This document shows positions 36,802-45,967 of a stretch of DNA of 64,000 bases, piece after piece. A program made the translations under genes and the position numbers. Under the pieces are notes generated by a model. That model worked only from the letters and a program-made list of their open reading frames with translations, did no database searches and was not told the DNA's origin. The first letter of the stretch is position 1. Each line of letters opens with the position of its first letter. This DNA is from CAVOAK01 sp965217615 (GTDB lineage Bacteria; Pseudomonadota; Alphaproteobacteria; UBA8366; CAVOAK01), in the NCBI GenBank assembly GCA_965217615.1, contig CBDCIT010000014.1:234773-298772 (forward strand), written 5' to 3'.

Positions 36802-37215
36802 GTGGCGAACTGGCTTTTCAAGTCTGAACCAGAGACTTGGTCGTGGGACGATCATGTCCGCGACGGCACAGCGGAATGGGATGGCGTCCGCAACCATCAA
36901 GCCGCCAACAACATGAAGGCGATGAAGGTCGGCGATCTCGGTTTCTTCTATCATTCCGGCACCGAGCGGCAGGTCGTGGGCATCGTCGAGGTGGTCAAAG
37001 AATACTATCCGGACTCTACTGACGCGTCGGGCCGCTTCGGCATGGTCGACGTAAAGACGGTGAAGAAGTTTGTGGAACCAGTCACGCTTAAAGCAGTCAA
37101 AGGCGAACCTCGGCTGCTGGACATCCCCCTTGTCCGCCATTCCCGACTTTCGGTCATGCCCATCGACGACGATGCCTGGTCGCTTATCTGCGCGATGGGG
37201 AAAACCAAGGTCTGA
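36802..37215 (+). CDS. EVE-domain protein
   Basis: A 137-aa PUA-like protein with a GTG start (MANWLFKSEPETWSWDDHVR). The EVE hallmark W-x-GVRNHQAANNMKAMKVGD and GFFYHSGTERQVVGIVEVVK are clear. EVE proteins bind modified bases in DNA or RNA. The position beside yciI and gpsA is the usual one in alphaproteobacteria and argues for a housekeeping role, likely tRNA-related. Confidence 0.92.
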   Translation: MANWLFKSEPETWSWDDHVRDGTAEWDGVRNHQAANNMKAMKVGDLGFFYHSGTERQVVGIVEVVKEYYPDSTDASGRFGMVDVKTVKKFVEPVTLKAVKGEPRLLDIPLVRHSRLSVMPIDDDAWSLICAMGKTKV

Positions 37216-37230
37216 GCGCGAATAGCTCGC

Positions 37231-37584
37231 GTGTCTCGCCCGCAGACACCGCCAGCGTCGGCTCTGTGCCAGCTTGGCGACATACCCGACGGTGAAGCGC
37301 GCGGCTTTACAATTGACGCCGATGGAGCGCGCATGGAGGTCTTTGTCGTCCGCAAGGGTGTAAAGGCTTTCGGCTACATCAACTCATGCCCGCATGCGCA
37401 TTGGCCGTTGGAGTTCATCGACGACCAGTTCATGACGCTCGATAAGCGCCACATTCAATGCGTCAATCATGGTGCCTGGTTTGAGGTCGAAACGGGACTT
37501 TGTCTCGGCGGACCCTGCAAGGGAAATTCGCTTGACCCATTTCCCGTGCAGCTCAGCGATGGCTGGATCGTGCCCGGCCGCTAA
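37231..37584 (+). CDS. Rieske [2Fe-2S] protein
   Basis: A 117-aa soluble ferredoxin of the Rieske type. Ligands are in INSCPHAHWPLE (Cys-x-His) and HIQCVNHGAWFEVETGLCLG (Cys-x2-His); the fold is otherwise short, with no transmembrane anchor. GTG start. Similar genes sit after the EVE gene in alphaproteobacteria. It may serve as an electron carrier to an oxygenase; the two 2OG oxygenases upstream do not need one. Confidence 0.87.
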   Translation: MSRPQTPPASALCQLGDIPDGEARGFTIDADGARMEVFVVRKGVKAFGYINSCPHAHWPLEFIDDQFMTLDKRHIQCVNHGAWFEVETGLCLGGPCKGNSLDPFPVQLSDGWIVPGR

Positions 37585-37598
37585 CTTCTCGAGACGAT

Positions 37599-38342
37599 TC
37601 AGGTCGCCGCGCCGCCATTGCAGGCAATCATCTGGCCGGTCACATAGCCGCCTTCTTCAGACGTCAGGAAACCGCACAGTGCCGCCACATGAAATGGCGC
37701 GCCACGATATCCAAGCGGGATTTGCGCAATCATTTCGGCGCTGTGCTGATCGGCTGCAGTACCCGCATCGTCTGGCGCAATTGGGCCTGGCGAAATCGCA
37801 TTGATGGTGACACCGCTGGGGCCAAATTCTCTCGCCAGTGATTTCGTCAGTCCCCAGACGCCATGCTTTGCAACCGAAATCGGCGCACCCTCGATATTTC
37901 CGCGAATCGCGTTCATGCCGGTGAAGTTGACGATTCGACCCCAGCCTTGCGCGATCATGCCGGGCAAAAAGGCACGCGAAAATCGGAAGGCGGCATTCAT
38001 ATCGACGTCCATCACCAGTTGCCACTCTTCGTCTGTCGTCTCCAGGAAGGGTCCATGTGGGCGAATGGCAGCGTTGTTGACAAGGATGTCGACGGTACCG
38101 AATCGCTCAAGCGACTCGGTCGTCATACGAGCAATCGCCGTTGGATCTCCGACGTCGCCCATGGCCACAAGGGCGTTTCCCCCCTGCTCCTCGGCTTCCG
38201 CTGCCACCTTCTCGCAAGCCTTACTGTCAGAAGATCCGTTGACGATCACATTGCACCCGCGTTTGGCCAACTCAAGAACGATGGCGCGCCCGATCTTGCG
38301 ACCGGAACCGGTTACAAATGCTGTCCTTGTGCTTGCGTTCAT
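37599..38342 (-). CDS. Short-chain dehydrogenase/reductase (FabG-like)
   Basis: A 247-aa SDR: VTGSGRKIGRAIVLELAKRG, VDILVNNAAIRPHGPFLETT, IVNFTGMNAIRGN with the catalytic region, and an active-site segment GAPISVAKHGVWGLTKSLAR. The usual YxxxK tyrosine is replaced here: the motif reads ISVAKHG, with valine at the tyrosine position two residues before alanine-lysine. The C-terminal EGGYVTGQMIACNGGAAT is normal. With the tyrosine missing, the enzyme may be inactive or use another donor; I cannot exclude a sequence error. It converges with the Rieske gene. Confidence 0.85.
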   Translation of the reverse strand: MNASTRTAFVTGSGRKIGRAIVLELAKRGCNVIVNGSSDSKACEKVAAEAEEQGGNALVAMGDVGDPTAIARMTTESLERFGTVDILVNNAAIRPHGPFLETTDEEWQLVMDVDMNAAFRFSRAFLPGMIAQGWGRIVNFTGMNAIRGNIEGAPISVAKHGVWGLTKSLAREFGPSGVTINAISPGPIAPDDAGTAADQHSAEMIAQIPLGYRGAPFHVAALCGFLTSEEGGYVTGQMIACNGGAAT

Positions 38343-38502
38343 TAACCAAATCTCCTCATGCCGATCTCGGTATCACCCTAATTCGGACAGCGCAGCGGCG
38401 CTGCTGCCGTCAGGCGAGCGCTAGGCGACCGCTATAGGCGTTGATCAAGAAATTCGCCGTCGACTCCAGCGGTGAAACAGATCCCTTGCCGCTCTCGCTA
38501 TC

Positions 38503-38531
38503 TTGTCTGACCCGATATTTCCTCCCATTAT
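38503..38531 (+). promoter_or_regulatory. Promoter candidate for acs
   Basis: TTGTCT (38503-38508), a 17-nt spacer and CATTAT (38526-38531) lie about 105 bases upstream of the acetyl-CoA synthetase ATG. The remaining intergenic DNA (38343-38636) also has a GCCGGC...GCCGGC hairpin near 38580-38605. No other feature is visible there. Confidence 0.35.
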
Positions 38532-38636
38532 ACGCGGTGACACCCTGCTTCGGTCAGGTTTGACCCGCGGCAGCGGTTGGCCGGCATGACGCCGGCCGGC
38601 TCAAGCAAGATACAAGCGCGCCATCGGGGGCCATCA

Positions 38637-40574
38637 ATGACGGACGACAAAGTTTTCCCAGTACCGGAAGCACTTGCCAAGTCAGCATTCTTAGATGACG
38701 CGGGCTATCAACGCATGTATCGGCAGTCGATTGACGACCCGGAGAGTTTCTGGGACGAACACGGCAAGCGGGTCGATTGGATCAAGCCGTACAGCAAGGT
38801 GAAGGACGTCTCATATTCCGGCGACGTGCATATCCGTTGGTTCTACGATGGCACCCTCAATGCCTGTGCCAACTGCGTCGATAGGCATTTGGAAAACCGC
38901 AGCGAGCAGACGGCCATCCTCTGGGAGGGCGACGATCCGAACGAGTCCAAACGCATTACATATCGGGAGCTTCACGAGCAAGTTTCCCGCCTCGCGAACG
39001 TGTTAAAGGCGCACCGGGTTAGCCGCGGCGACCGCGTGACGATCTATATGCCGATGATTCCGGAGCTTGCCTACGCTGTCCTGGCTTGCGCGCGCATCGG
39101 CGCCATCCACTCTGTTGTATTTGGCGGTTTTTCTCCCGATTCCATCGCCGGCAGGATAATCGATTGCGATTCGACCTGCGTTATTACCGCGGACGAAGGG
39201 GTGCGCGGCGGCAGAAGCATCCCCTTGAAGGCCAACACTGACGAAGCGCTCAATCGGTGCCCCAAGGTTGAGACGGTCATCGTCGTCAAGCGCACGGGAG
39301 GCGACATCGGCTGGGTCGAGGGGCGCGACCTCTGGTACCACGAAGAAATGGAGAAAGTGTCGGCCGACTGCGCACCTGAGGAGATGGACGCGGAAGATCC
39401 ACTCTTTATTCTCTACACCTCGGGATCGACGGGCCAGCCTAAAGGTGTGCTGCATTCGACCGGCGGATATCTCGTCTATGCGTCGATGACCCACCAATAC
39501 ATCTTCGACTATCACGACGGCGATATCTTTTGGTGTACGGCCGATGTCGGCTGGGTCACCGGTCACAGCTACATACTTTATGGACCGCTTGCCAACGGGG
39601 CGACCACGCTGATGTTCGAGGGCGTACCCAACTACCCCGATGTCTCTCGCTTTTGGCAGGTCTGCGACAAGCATGATGTGACGATCTTCTACACGGCGCC
39701 GACGGCAATCCGGGCATTGATGCGCGAGGGTGATGCGCCGGTCAAAGCCACCAGCCGCAAATCGATCCGACTTCTTGGCACAGTCGGCGAACCGATCAAT
39801 CCGGAAGCTTGGCTGTGGTACTACAACGTGGTTGGGGACGGCCGGTGCCCGATCGTCGACACGTGGTGGCAGACCGAAACGGGTGGCATCCTGATCACGC
39901 CGCTGCCGGGCGCCACTGCACTTAAGCCAGGGTCGGCGACCCGTCCATTCTTTGGCGTTGAGCCCGCTATCGTCGACGGCGATGGCAACATCCAAGAAGG
40001 TGCCGCAGCAGGAGTCCTTGTGCTAAACGACTCCTGGCCAGGCCAGATGCGGACGGTCTATGGCGATCATCAACGCTTCGTCGAAACTTACTTCACAGCC
40101 TTTCCCGGCAGGTATTTTACCGGTGACGGCGCGCGACGCGATGAGGATGGCTATTACTGGATCACAGGTCGCGTTGATGACGTCATCAACGTCTCGGGCC
40201 ACAGGATGGGAACGGCAGAGGTCGAGTCGGCACTCGTCGCCCACGACCAGGTCGCCGAGGCAGCCGTCGTTGGCTACCCGCACGACATAAAGGGCCAGGG
40301 CATCTATGCCTACGTGACGCTCAACGTCGGTGTCGAGCCGCAGGAGGATTTACGAAAAGAGCTTGTGCAGTGGGTCCGCAAGGAAATCGGCCCCATTGCC
40401 GCACCCGACTTGATTCAATGGGCACCTAGCCTGCCAAAGACCCGATCAGGCAAAATCATGCGCCGTATCCTTCGAAAGATTGCCGAGAATGACCCAACCC
40501 ACCTTGGTGACACGACGACGCTCGCCGAACCGGGCGTCGTCGACGACTTGGTCGAAAACCGCATGAATCGCTAG
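38637..40574 (+). CDS. acs: Acetyl-CoA synthetase (AMP-forming)
   Basis: A 645-aa cytoplasmic enzyme converting acetate, ATP and CoA to acetyl-CoA. Motifs: FILYTSGSTGQPKGVLHSTG (P-loop), DTWWQTETGGILITPLPGAT, GYYWITGRVDDVINVSGHRM, and the acetylation lysine K606 in LPKTRSGKIMRRILRKIA. The start at 38637 gives the usual length; the frame from 38577 adds a non-conserved leader. An MFS gene follows 66 bases after the stop. Confidence 0.96.
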   Translation: MTDDKVFPVPEALAKSAFLDDAGYQRMYRQSIDDPESFWDEHGKRVDWIKPYSKVKDVSYSGDVHIRWFYDGTLNACANCVDRHLENRSEQTAILWEGDDPNESKRITYRELHEQVSRLANVLKAHRVSRGDRVTIYMPMIPELAYAVLACARIGAIHSVVFGGFSPDSIAGRIIDCDSTCVITADEGVRGGRSIPLKANTDEALNRCPKVETVIVVKRTGGDIGWVEGRDLWYHEEMEKVSADCAPEEMDAEDPLFILYTSGSTGQPKGVLHSTGGYLVYASMTHQYIFDYHDGDIFWCTADVGWVTGHSYILYGPLANGATTLMFEGVPNYPDVSRFWQVCDKHDVTIFYTAPTAIRALMREGDAPVKATSRKSIRLLGTVGEPINPEAWLWYYNVVGDGRCPIVDTWWQTETGGILITPLPGATALKPGSATRPFFGVEPAIVDGDGNIQEGAAAGVLVLNDSWPGQMRTVYGDHQRFVETYFTAFPGRYFTGDGARRDEDGYYWITGRVDDVINVSGHRMGTAEVESALVAHDQVAEAAVVGYPHDIKGQGIYAYVTLNVGVEPQEDLRKELVQWVRKEIGPIAAPDLIQWAPSLPKTRSGKIMRRILRKIAENDPTHLGDTTTLAEPGVVDDLVENRMNR

Positions 40575-40640
40575 CTCAAGACAGTTATCGCGACCTCCAC
40601 CGAGAGTGACGCCGAGCCGGTTTACGCCGAGCGCTGGCTT

Positions 40641-41837
40641 ATGCTGGCCGGCGTCTGGTGTCTCTATTTCAGCTTCGGGCTCACCGTTACCGGCCTCGCG
40701 CCGCTGGTGTCGGTCATTGTCGACGATCTGAAGATGAGCCATACCGCCATGGGCAGCGTCCTCGGCGCCTGGCAATTGGTCTACGTCTTCTCTGCCGTAC
40801 CTTGTGGAGCGCTGCTGGATCGCCTGCGACCGCGCCGCGCCCTGTTCATCGGCGCCCTTCTGGTCGCCGCTTCGTCTCTCGGGCGCAGCCTGGCGACGGA
40901 TCATTTTACGCTGTTCCTGGCTGTCGCCCTGCTCGGCCTTGGAGGACCCATCGTATCGGCCGGCGCACCGAAAGTCGTCAGCCTGTGGTTCCACGGCCGC
41001 GAACGCGGCTTTGCGATGGGGCTCTACATCACAGGCCCTACCCTTGGCGGCGTTCTGGCCTTGTCGCTCACCAACTCATTGTTGATGCCGTGGCTAGACG
41101 GTGACTGGCGCGGCGTCTTGCAGTTGTGGGCAGCGGTCGCAGCGGTCGGCGCTGGAATCTGGTTGCTGGTGTCCGCACATCCGAGTTCGCGCGCCATGGA
41201 GAAACGGCTTGCCGCCGAGCCACGGCAAACGCAGCGCCGCGTGCTCGGTGACCTCCTAAAGCTGCCGCACGTGCGGTTGGTATTGGCGATGAGCCTTGGA
41301 ATATTCATGTTCAATCACGCTCTGAACAACTGGCTGCCGGAATTGTTGCGGGTTGGCGGCATGTCGGCGGCCGTCGCAGGTTATTGGGCCGCTATTCCAA
41401 CTGCGGTGGGCGTCATTGGGGCGCTGCTCATTCCACGCCATGCGACGCCCGAGCGGCGCTTTCCCATTTTGTTTGCGCTCTGCATCGCGGCCGGCGTGGC
41501 GAGTCTATGTTTGCATGCCGGTACGGGCCCTTTTTTACTGACCGGGCTGGTTCTTCAAGGATTTGTCCGTGGTGGGCTGACGATCATTCTCGTGCTCACA
41601 CTTGTCGAAATGCCCGGCGTTCAGGAGCGCTACGCCGGAACTGCCAGCGGACTGTTCTTTTCTGCAGCAGAGGTTGGCGGCGTCGCTGGCCCGCTGACGC
41701 TCGGCATCCTTTTCGATGTCACGGGTGGTTTCACGGCTGGGCTCTATCTACTGACATCGATCGCGGTGCTGTTGGCATTTTCCGTCTTGTACTTGCGCCG
41801 CCTCAGCGAGCGCCATCGGGAACCAAATTCAGGCTAG
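40641..41837 (+). CDS. MFS transporter
   Basis: A 398-aa protein with about twelve hydrophobic segments, an MFS motif A-like loop (ALLDRLRPRRALFIGALLVA) and a second loop FMFNHALNNWLPELLRVGGM in the C-half. It resembles the CynX/NarK-like group of anion or cyanate permeases. The first ATG after the acs stop is 40641; the true start could be a non-ATG codon slightly upstream, because ERWLMLAGVW normally has a short cytosolic lead. The substrate is unknown. Confidence 0.85.
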   Translation: MLAGVWCLYFSFGLTVTGLAPLVSVIVDDLKMSHTAMGSVLGAWQLVYVFSAVPCGALLDRLRPRRALFIGALLVAASSLGRSLATDHFTLFLAVALLGLGGPIVSAGAPKVVSLWFHGRERGFAMGLYITGPTLGGVLALSLTNSLLMPWLDGDWRGVLQLWAAVAAVGAGIWLLVSAHPSSRAMEKRLAAEPRQTQRRVLGDLLKLPHVRLVLAMSLGIFMFNHALNNWLPELLRVGGMSAAVAGYWAAIPTAVGVIGALLIPRHATPERRFPILFALCIAAGVASLCLHAGTGPFLLTGLVLQGFVRGGLTIILVLTLVEMPGVQERYAGTASGLFFSAAEVGGVAGPLTLGILFDVTGGFTAGLYLLTSIAVLLAFSVLYLRRLSERHREPNSG

Positions 41838-41846
41838 AATTGTTTC

Positions 41847-42485
41847 ATGACACCGCTCTACACCATCGGCCACTCCAATCATCCGATCGAACTCTTCATC
41901 GAGCTGCTTGAAATGCACGATGTAGAGCAAGTCACCGACGTGCGCGCCGTGCCCTACTCCCGGCGGTTCCCGCACTTCTCGCGCGCACCACTGGGGCAAG
42001 CCTTGGCGACAGCCGGAATCGCGCACGTATTTGCCGGCGACCGGCTCGGTGGCAAGCCACGCGAACTCGCCCACATCGCAGATGCCAACCAACGCTTCCG
42101 CGTCATCGCGGCACGGCCGGGTTTCGGCGAGGGCTTGGCGCAAATCGTCAGTGACGCAGGAGCACGGCGGGTTGCGATCATGTGCGCGGAACGCGAACCG
42201 ACACATTGCCACCGCGCACTCCTCGTATGCCGCCACCTCAAGCCTCATAGCCTCGACATTCGGCACATTCTCGCCGATGGCGCGCTGGAGCCGCATCCTG
42301 ACCTTGAAGCAAGGCTCGTTGAGAGCGCCGGCCTGACACCGCCGCCCTTGCTGGCCGACGCCGGTACATGGAATGAGGCGGTCGAGCTCGCATTCGATCA
42401 GCTCGGCAAGAGGCAACCGGTTCGAACCTGTCAATCGGCGTCCAAAATTGACCCCCTATCGGCGTGCAATATTGACCCCCCTTAA
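41847..42485 (+). CDS. DUF488-family protein, 3' end replaced by an IS21 end
   Basis: A 212-aa ORF. Residues 1-190 match DUF488: LYTIGHSNHPIELFIELLEM, VTDVRAVPYSRRFPHFSRAP, and MCAEREPTHCHRALLVCRHL with the conserved CAE..P..CHR motif. The last 19 residues (from SASKIDPLSACNIDPP) are encoded by the IS21 terminal sequence beginning at 42429. DUF488 proteins have an unknown enzymatic role. The original C-terminus, probably only a few residues, was lost, so the protein could still work. Confidence 0.85.
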   Translation: MTPLYTIGHSNHPIELFIELLEMHDVEQVTDVRAVPYSRRFPHFSRAPLGQALATAGIAHVFAGDRLGGKPRELAHIADANQRFRVIAARPGFGEGLAQIVSDAGARRVAIMCAEREPTHCHRALLVCRHLKPHSLDIRHILADGALEPHPDLEARLVESAGLTPPPLLADAGTWNEAVELAFDQLGKRQPVRTCQSASKIDPLSACNIDPP

Positions 42486-42535
42486 TGGCACGGCGGAGGT
42501 TGTCCCGGTAGTCAATAGGGGGACCCGAGCGGCTT
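42429..42535 (-). mobile_element. IS21 right-end remnant
   Basis: The 107 bp starting TGTCAATCGGCG are the exact reverse complement of the right end of the IS21 element at 56881-59431. They contain two copies of the terminal motif (CGGCGT..AA.ATTGACCCCC) and stop where IS5 copy A begins. Only five bases (GGCTT) are shared between the two. This is a truncated end, so the rest of the IS21 was lost or moved. Confidence 0.9.
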
Positions 42536-43619
42536 TGGTGCATGGAGCCGCGATGGTGTGATCGCCCATTCCCCGGTTGGTTAGCGGATCCTGATTGTGT
42601 TTGGTTTCGCCGCACGGATAGAGCGATTGAGTGCGTCGATCTGCATGGCGATTTCGGTTTGTTGGGATTGGAATGTGCGAGCGGTGAGCTTGCCGCCGTT
42701 GAGCCTCTTGACGCGAGCCATGGCTGTTTCGCCAAGCGCTCTCAATCCGTAGCCCTGTCGTTTCTGCCAGTTCATCCTTCCCTTCGACGCGATCTCCGCC
42801 GCATGGTGCTCCCGTTCCGATCCGCCATGAGGGGTGTCCGGGGGAGGAATGGATGTGGCGCGTGGCGGGATGATGATTTCAGGTGGTGAATTCGGTGGCC
42901 GAGCTTCTCGGATCGCTTTTGTCACGGGCTCCCCGTCATAGGCGCCGTCGGCAAACACGCGCCGGATCATCCCACCGGAACCGGCGACCAACGGTCCCGC
43001 CATCGTCGCATCGGCCGTGTCGTCACCGGTCAGTTCATGCGTCCGGATCTCGCTGCTGGCCGGGTCAACCGAGATATGCAGTTTGCGCCACGAGCGCCGC
43101 GTTTCACCGTGCTTGGCGCGAGCCCACTCGCCAGCGCCAAAGAATTTCAGGCCCGTGGAATCCAGCACGATATCCGTAGGCCATTTGTTCGTGCTAGTTT
43201 CCACAACGACATCCACCGTTCGCCGCCGCCGCGACAGCGTGGTGTGATCCGGCACCGGCAGATCGCACCCCATAAAGTCCACGAGGGAACGCACAAAGCC
43301 TTCCGTCTGGCGCAGCGGCAGTCTGAAGACCATCCCCAGCATCAGTGTCGTGGAAATCGCCAACTCTGAAAACCGCCGCTGGCCACCAGGAGTTCGCCGT
43401 TTGGCTGCGTCCCATTGCTCCAGGGCGCGCTCATCAATCCAGAAACGAATGTCGCCGCGCCGAACCAAACCACGGTCATAATCCGGCCAGTTCATGACCC
43501 GGTACTTGGCTCTGGGGATATGGTGGCGACGCGATGCGTGGAACTTGAAAGGCATGACAAACTCTCAAAGACGGAAGCGGAGCCAGATATACTAATCCTC
43601 AGGTCCATGCACCAAAGCC
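42531..43619 (-). mobile_element. IS5-family element, copy A
   Basis: A 1089-bp element with 16-bp terminal inverted repeats GGCTTTGGTGCATGGA/TCCATGCACCAAAGCC and one transposase gene. Copy B at 55766-56854 has the same length and orientation and differs at only two bases that I can see. Its left neighbour is an IS21 fragment, its right neighbour a duplicated gene fragment. No matching target duplication is seen, consistent with later rearrangement. Confidence 0.93.
42581..43555 (-). CDS. IS5-family transposase (copy A)
   Basis: A 324-aa DDE transposase: N-terminal MPFKFHASRRHHIPRAKYRV, then DIVLDSTGLKFFGAGEWA (first Asp), IRRVFADGAYDGEPVTKAI (second Asp), and the C-terminal QGYGLRALGETAMARVKRLN with the glutamate. 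The reading frame is intact. The residue after the glutamate differs from copy B (Ala here, Val there), and a second Ala/Val difference lies in GDDTADAT. Confidence 0.95.
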   Translation of the reverse strand: MPFKFHASRRHHIPRAKYRVMNWPDYDRGLVRRGDIRFWIDERALEQWDAAKRRTPGGQRRFSELAISTTLMLGMVFRLPLRQTEGFVRSLVDFMGCDLPVPDHTTLSRRRRTVDVVVETSTNKWPTDIVLDSTGLKFFGAGEWARAKHGETRRSWRKLHISVDPASSEIRTHELTGDDTADATMAGPLVAGSGGMIRRVFADGAYDGEPVTKAIREARPPNSPPEIIIPPRATSIPPPDTPHGGSEREHHAAEIASKGRMNWQKRQGYGLRALGETAMARVKRLNGGKLTARTFQSQQTEIAMQIDALNRSIRAAKPNTIRIR

Positions 43620-44054
43620 GTTCACCGCCACATCTGCATCGTCCACTGATGTAAGCGACTATGACCGTTTCCGGCTATGGAACGATTGCCGTCCCATGGA
43701 TTTACTGGTTGAGGACCCGGGCGACGAGGCAACCGCTATCGACGTTACCAGAGAGGCAATCGTAATCGCCGTGCGCAGTAGGGGCTACGCGCAGCGCGAC
43801 TCTACAGAGAAGCGGCGTGGTCGTACTTGTACTTCAACGTGAATGTCGTTAGCTCCGTCATCCATATAGGGGTTGAATACAACAAAGAGGTGGTAGACCG
43901 TGCCACCATGTTAGAAAATACAGCTACGACTTGGGGTGTGGGCTCAACTGGAACGCATAGTCGAAATCCAAACTTCATCCTGTCGAGCGTGTCGCAGCAC
44001 ACGGACAAGTTCATCGACGAGTATCTGCGCGTGAATGCGGACGCCTGCAAGTAG
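43620..44054 (+). pseudogene. Fragment of an unknown conserved protein (copy 2 of a duplicated segment)
   Basis: Starts exactly at the right end of IS5 copy A and matches 4353-4766 almost base for base, except for several indels. Here the upstream part is longer (TATGGAACG and GTTG present) and reads VEDPGDEATAIDVTREAIVI, but two extra G bases near 43782 break the frame and create a stop. The C-terminal frame resumes at LRAARLYR and ends identically to copy 1. The homology ends in the 17-bp motif at 44059-44075. Confidence 0.6.
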
Positions 44055-44064
44055 GCTTGGGCAC

Positions 44065-45103
44065 TCACGCATATATAAGTCCCATTGTTTTGGGCTGATT
44101 GATGAGCTTGTTCCAGGCTTGGCAACCGGCCTCAATGATGGCGTCGTAATCTTCGAAGACGCGGTTCGAGAGCCAGTTTTGTCGGAGGTATTGCCAGATG
44201 TTCTCGATCGGGTTTAGCTCGGGCGATCGTGAGGGCAGCAGGATGATGGTGAGGATTTTAGGGACCTTGAGCTTATCGGTGCTGTGCCACCCGGCGCGGT
44301 CCATGAGGACAACGCCATGGGCCTTTGCAGCGACGTTGCAGCTGATCTCGTCGAGATGCATCTGCATGGCGCGCGTGTTGGCGAAGGGGGCACGAGGGCG
44401 GCGCCCTTGGCCCCCATGGGGCAGATGGCGCCGAACAGGTTAGCGTTGGCGTATCGCTGGTCGGCAGGGAGGCGTGGCCGGGTCCCTGTCTTCGCCCAGA
44501 TCCGCGCGTGGCCGTTCTTCTGTCCCAATCTGGCCTCGTCTTGGAACCAGATCTCGACCCGCTTGGTCTTGGGCAGAGCGGCTATGTGGACCGCCAGCGT
44601 GCGGGGAAAGTTTTTTTGAACGCCTCGATGACCCGCGCCTCCTGTCTGGGGTGCTGCGGACGCCCGCTGATGTGCGAGAAGGACAGCGCCGCCAGCAGAT
44701 CGGAGATGGTCCGCTCGCTGTAAATCACACCAAAGCGTTCTTCGATAACCCGCTTCAGGTCGATACGCCGCCAGCGAACCACGCCGTCCACCTCTGGATC
44801 GCGGCCGGTTTCCACGATCGCAGAGAGTTCGCTCATCTGTTCTTGCGTCAAGAGCCGGGGACGGCCCGCACCGGAACGGTGTTTCAGGCCATCTGGCCCT
44901 TCGTCATTGAAGCGAGGCGCCCAATCTCTCAGTGTCTGGCGATCCATACCGCCGACCTTCGCCGCTTCCGTGCGGCTCAGGCCGTCGTATGCCGCCGCCA
45001 AGGCCAAAAGCCGACGAACCTGGCGAGGATCGCGACTGCGCCTGGCCAAGTCCCGAAGCGCAAGGCTGTCATAATCATCCCGAAGGGCAATGCACGCTGA
45101 CAT
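44065..45103 (-). pseudogene. IS630-family transposase, two frame breaks
   Basis: From the ATG at 45103 (MSACIALRDDYDSLALRDLA) the first frame has HTH blocks (GLSRTEAAKVGGMDRQTLRD) and ends at 44582. A stretch of seven A's codes TTC AAA AAA AC at the junction; a -1 shift there gives FKKNFPRTLAVHIAALPKTK and the next segment GQKNGHARIWAKTGTRPRLP. That could be programmed frameshifting, known in some IS630 members. A second break in a C run near 44400 must be crossed to reach MQMHLDEISCNVAAKAHGVV and the final SPELNPIENIWQYLR. The second break suggests inactivation or sequence error. Confidence 0.8.
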
Positions 45104-45145
45104 GGCGAATCTCCTTCGCCAGTCTTGAATCACATCAAGCCTAAA
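44076..45145 (-). mobile_element. IS630-family element, damaged
   Basis: Contains a full-span IS630 transposase gene with frame breaks. The right-hand end near 45125-45160 includes GGCTTGATGTGATTC (as read inward), and the left end near 44076 has GGGCTGATTGATGAG, which look like imperfect inverted repeats. Exact ends are uncertain. It separates the duplicated fragment from the regulator of the nitrogen cassette. Confidence 0.7.
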
Positions 45146-45163
45146 TAGGGAATCCCCCGCGAG

Positions 45164-45925
45164 TCAGAAATTTGCGCCGCTGGTATAAACTGCCGCGGCG
45201 CCCATCAGGTCGTGCCGCGCCTTCTCCAGATGGTCGGTGATATGCTTGACCGCGGCGACCGGGTCGCGGCGCCCGATCGCCTCGAACAGCGCGCGATGCT
45301 GGCGGTTGTATTCGTCGATCTCGTCCTGCGAAAGGATCTTGTTCTTCATGGCATCCCACTGGTCGTGGCCGCGGACCGCGCTAATCTGCTGATACAAATG
45401 GAGCAGCAGGGGGTTCTTTGAGATCCTGGCGAGCCATTCGTGGAACATGCTGTCATGCCGAGAAAAGGCTTCCTTGTCGTTCCGGCACTGCTCCAGATCG
45501 CCCAGGATCGATCCCAGCATCTTGATTTCGTTGGCTGTTGCGTTGAGCACCGCGAGGCGGGTCATGTGCGGTTCGACCGCCATACGCGCTTCGATCAGCT
45601 CCAGGGGGCTGACCCGGCTGACGATGTCATGTGCGGCGACGATCGACATGTCGTCGCATTTGACGAACGTGCCGCTGCCGACCCGCCGTTTGATCAGACC
45701 GTCCGTCTCCAGGTTGAGCAGAACCTTGCGGATGGTGCTGCGTGCGACGTCGAACCGTTCGGCGAGCTCACGCTCGGCGGGCAGCTGGTCTCCGTTCACA
45801 TAGAATCCGCTGCGAATGGCGTCGCGCAGCTGGGCTGTGATCTGCCCAACATAGCGCCCGCCTTCGCCGAGACGCAGCCCGGCAGTCGAGCAGGCTTCCT
45901 GTTCGGACTCACGCCCGTCATTCAC
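45164..45925 (-). CDS. FadR/GntR-type transcriptional regulator
   Basis: A 253-aa regulator with a winged HTH (AQLRDAIRSGFYVNGDQLPA, ERELAERFDVARSTIRKVLL, GLIKRRVGSGTFVK) and an FCD ligand-binding domain. In the FCD domain, EARMAVEPHMTRLAVLNATA and DSMFHEWLARIS supply the metal-site Asp/His residues and HRALFEAIGRRDPVAAVKHI the distal histidines. It is divergent from the glutamine-synthetase-like gene, separated by 299 bases that hold a phased repeat array. It likely controls the cassette in response to an organic acid or amino-acid ligand. Confidence 0.9.
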   Translation of the reverse strand: MNDGRESEQEACSTAGLRLGEGGRYVGQITAQLRDAIRSGFYVNGDQLPAERELAERFDVARSTIRKVLLNLETDGLIKRRVGSGTFVKCDDMSIVAAHDIVSRVSPLELIEARMAVEPHMTRLAVLNATANEIKMLGSILGDLEQCRNDKEAFSRHDSMFHEWLARISKNPLLLHLYQQISAVRGHDQWDAMKNKILSQDEIDEYNRQHRALFEAIGRRDPVAAVKHITDHLEKARHDLMGAAAVYTSGANF

Positions 45926-45967
45926 AGCAGAACCCTCCCGAAACCCCCGCGAACTTCACTCTTACCC

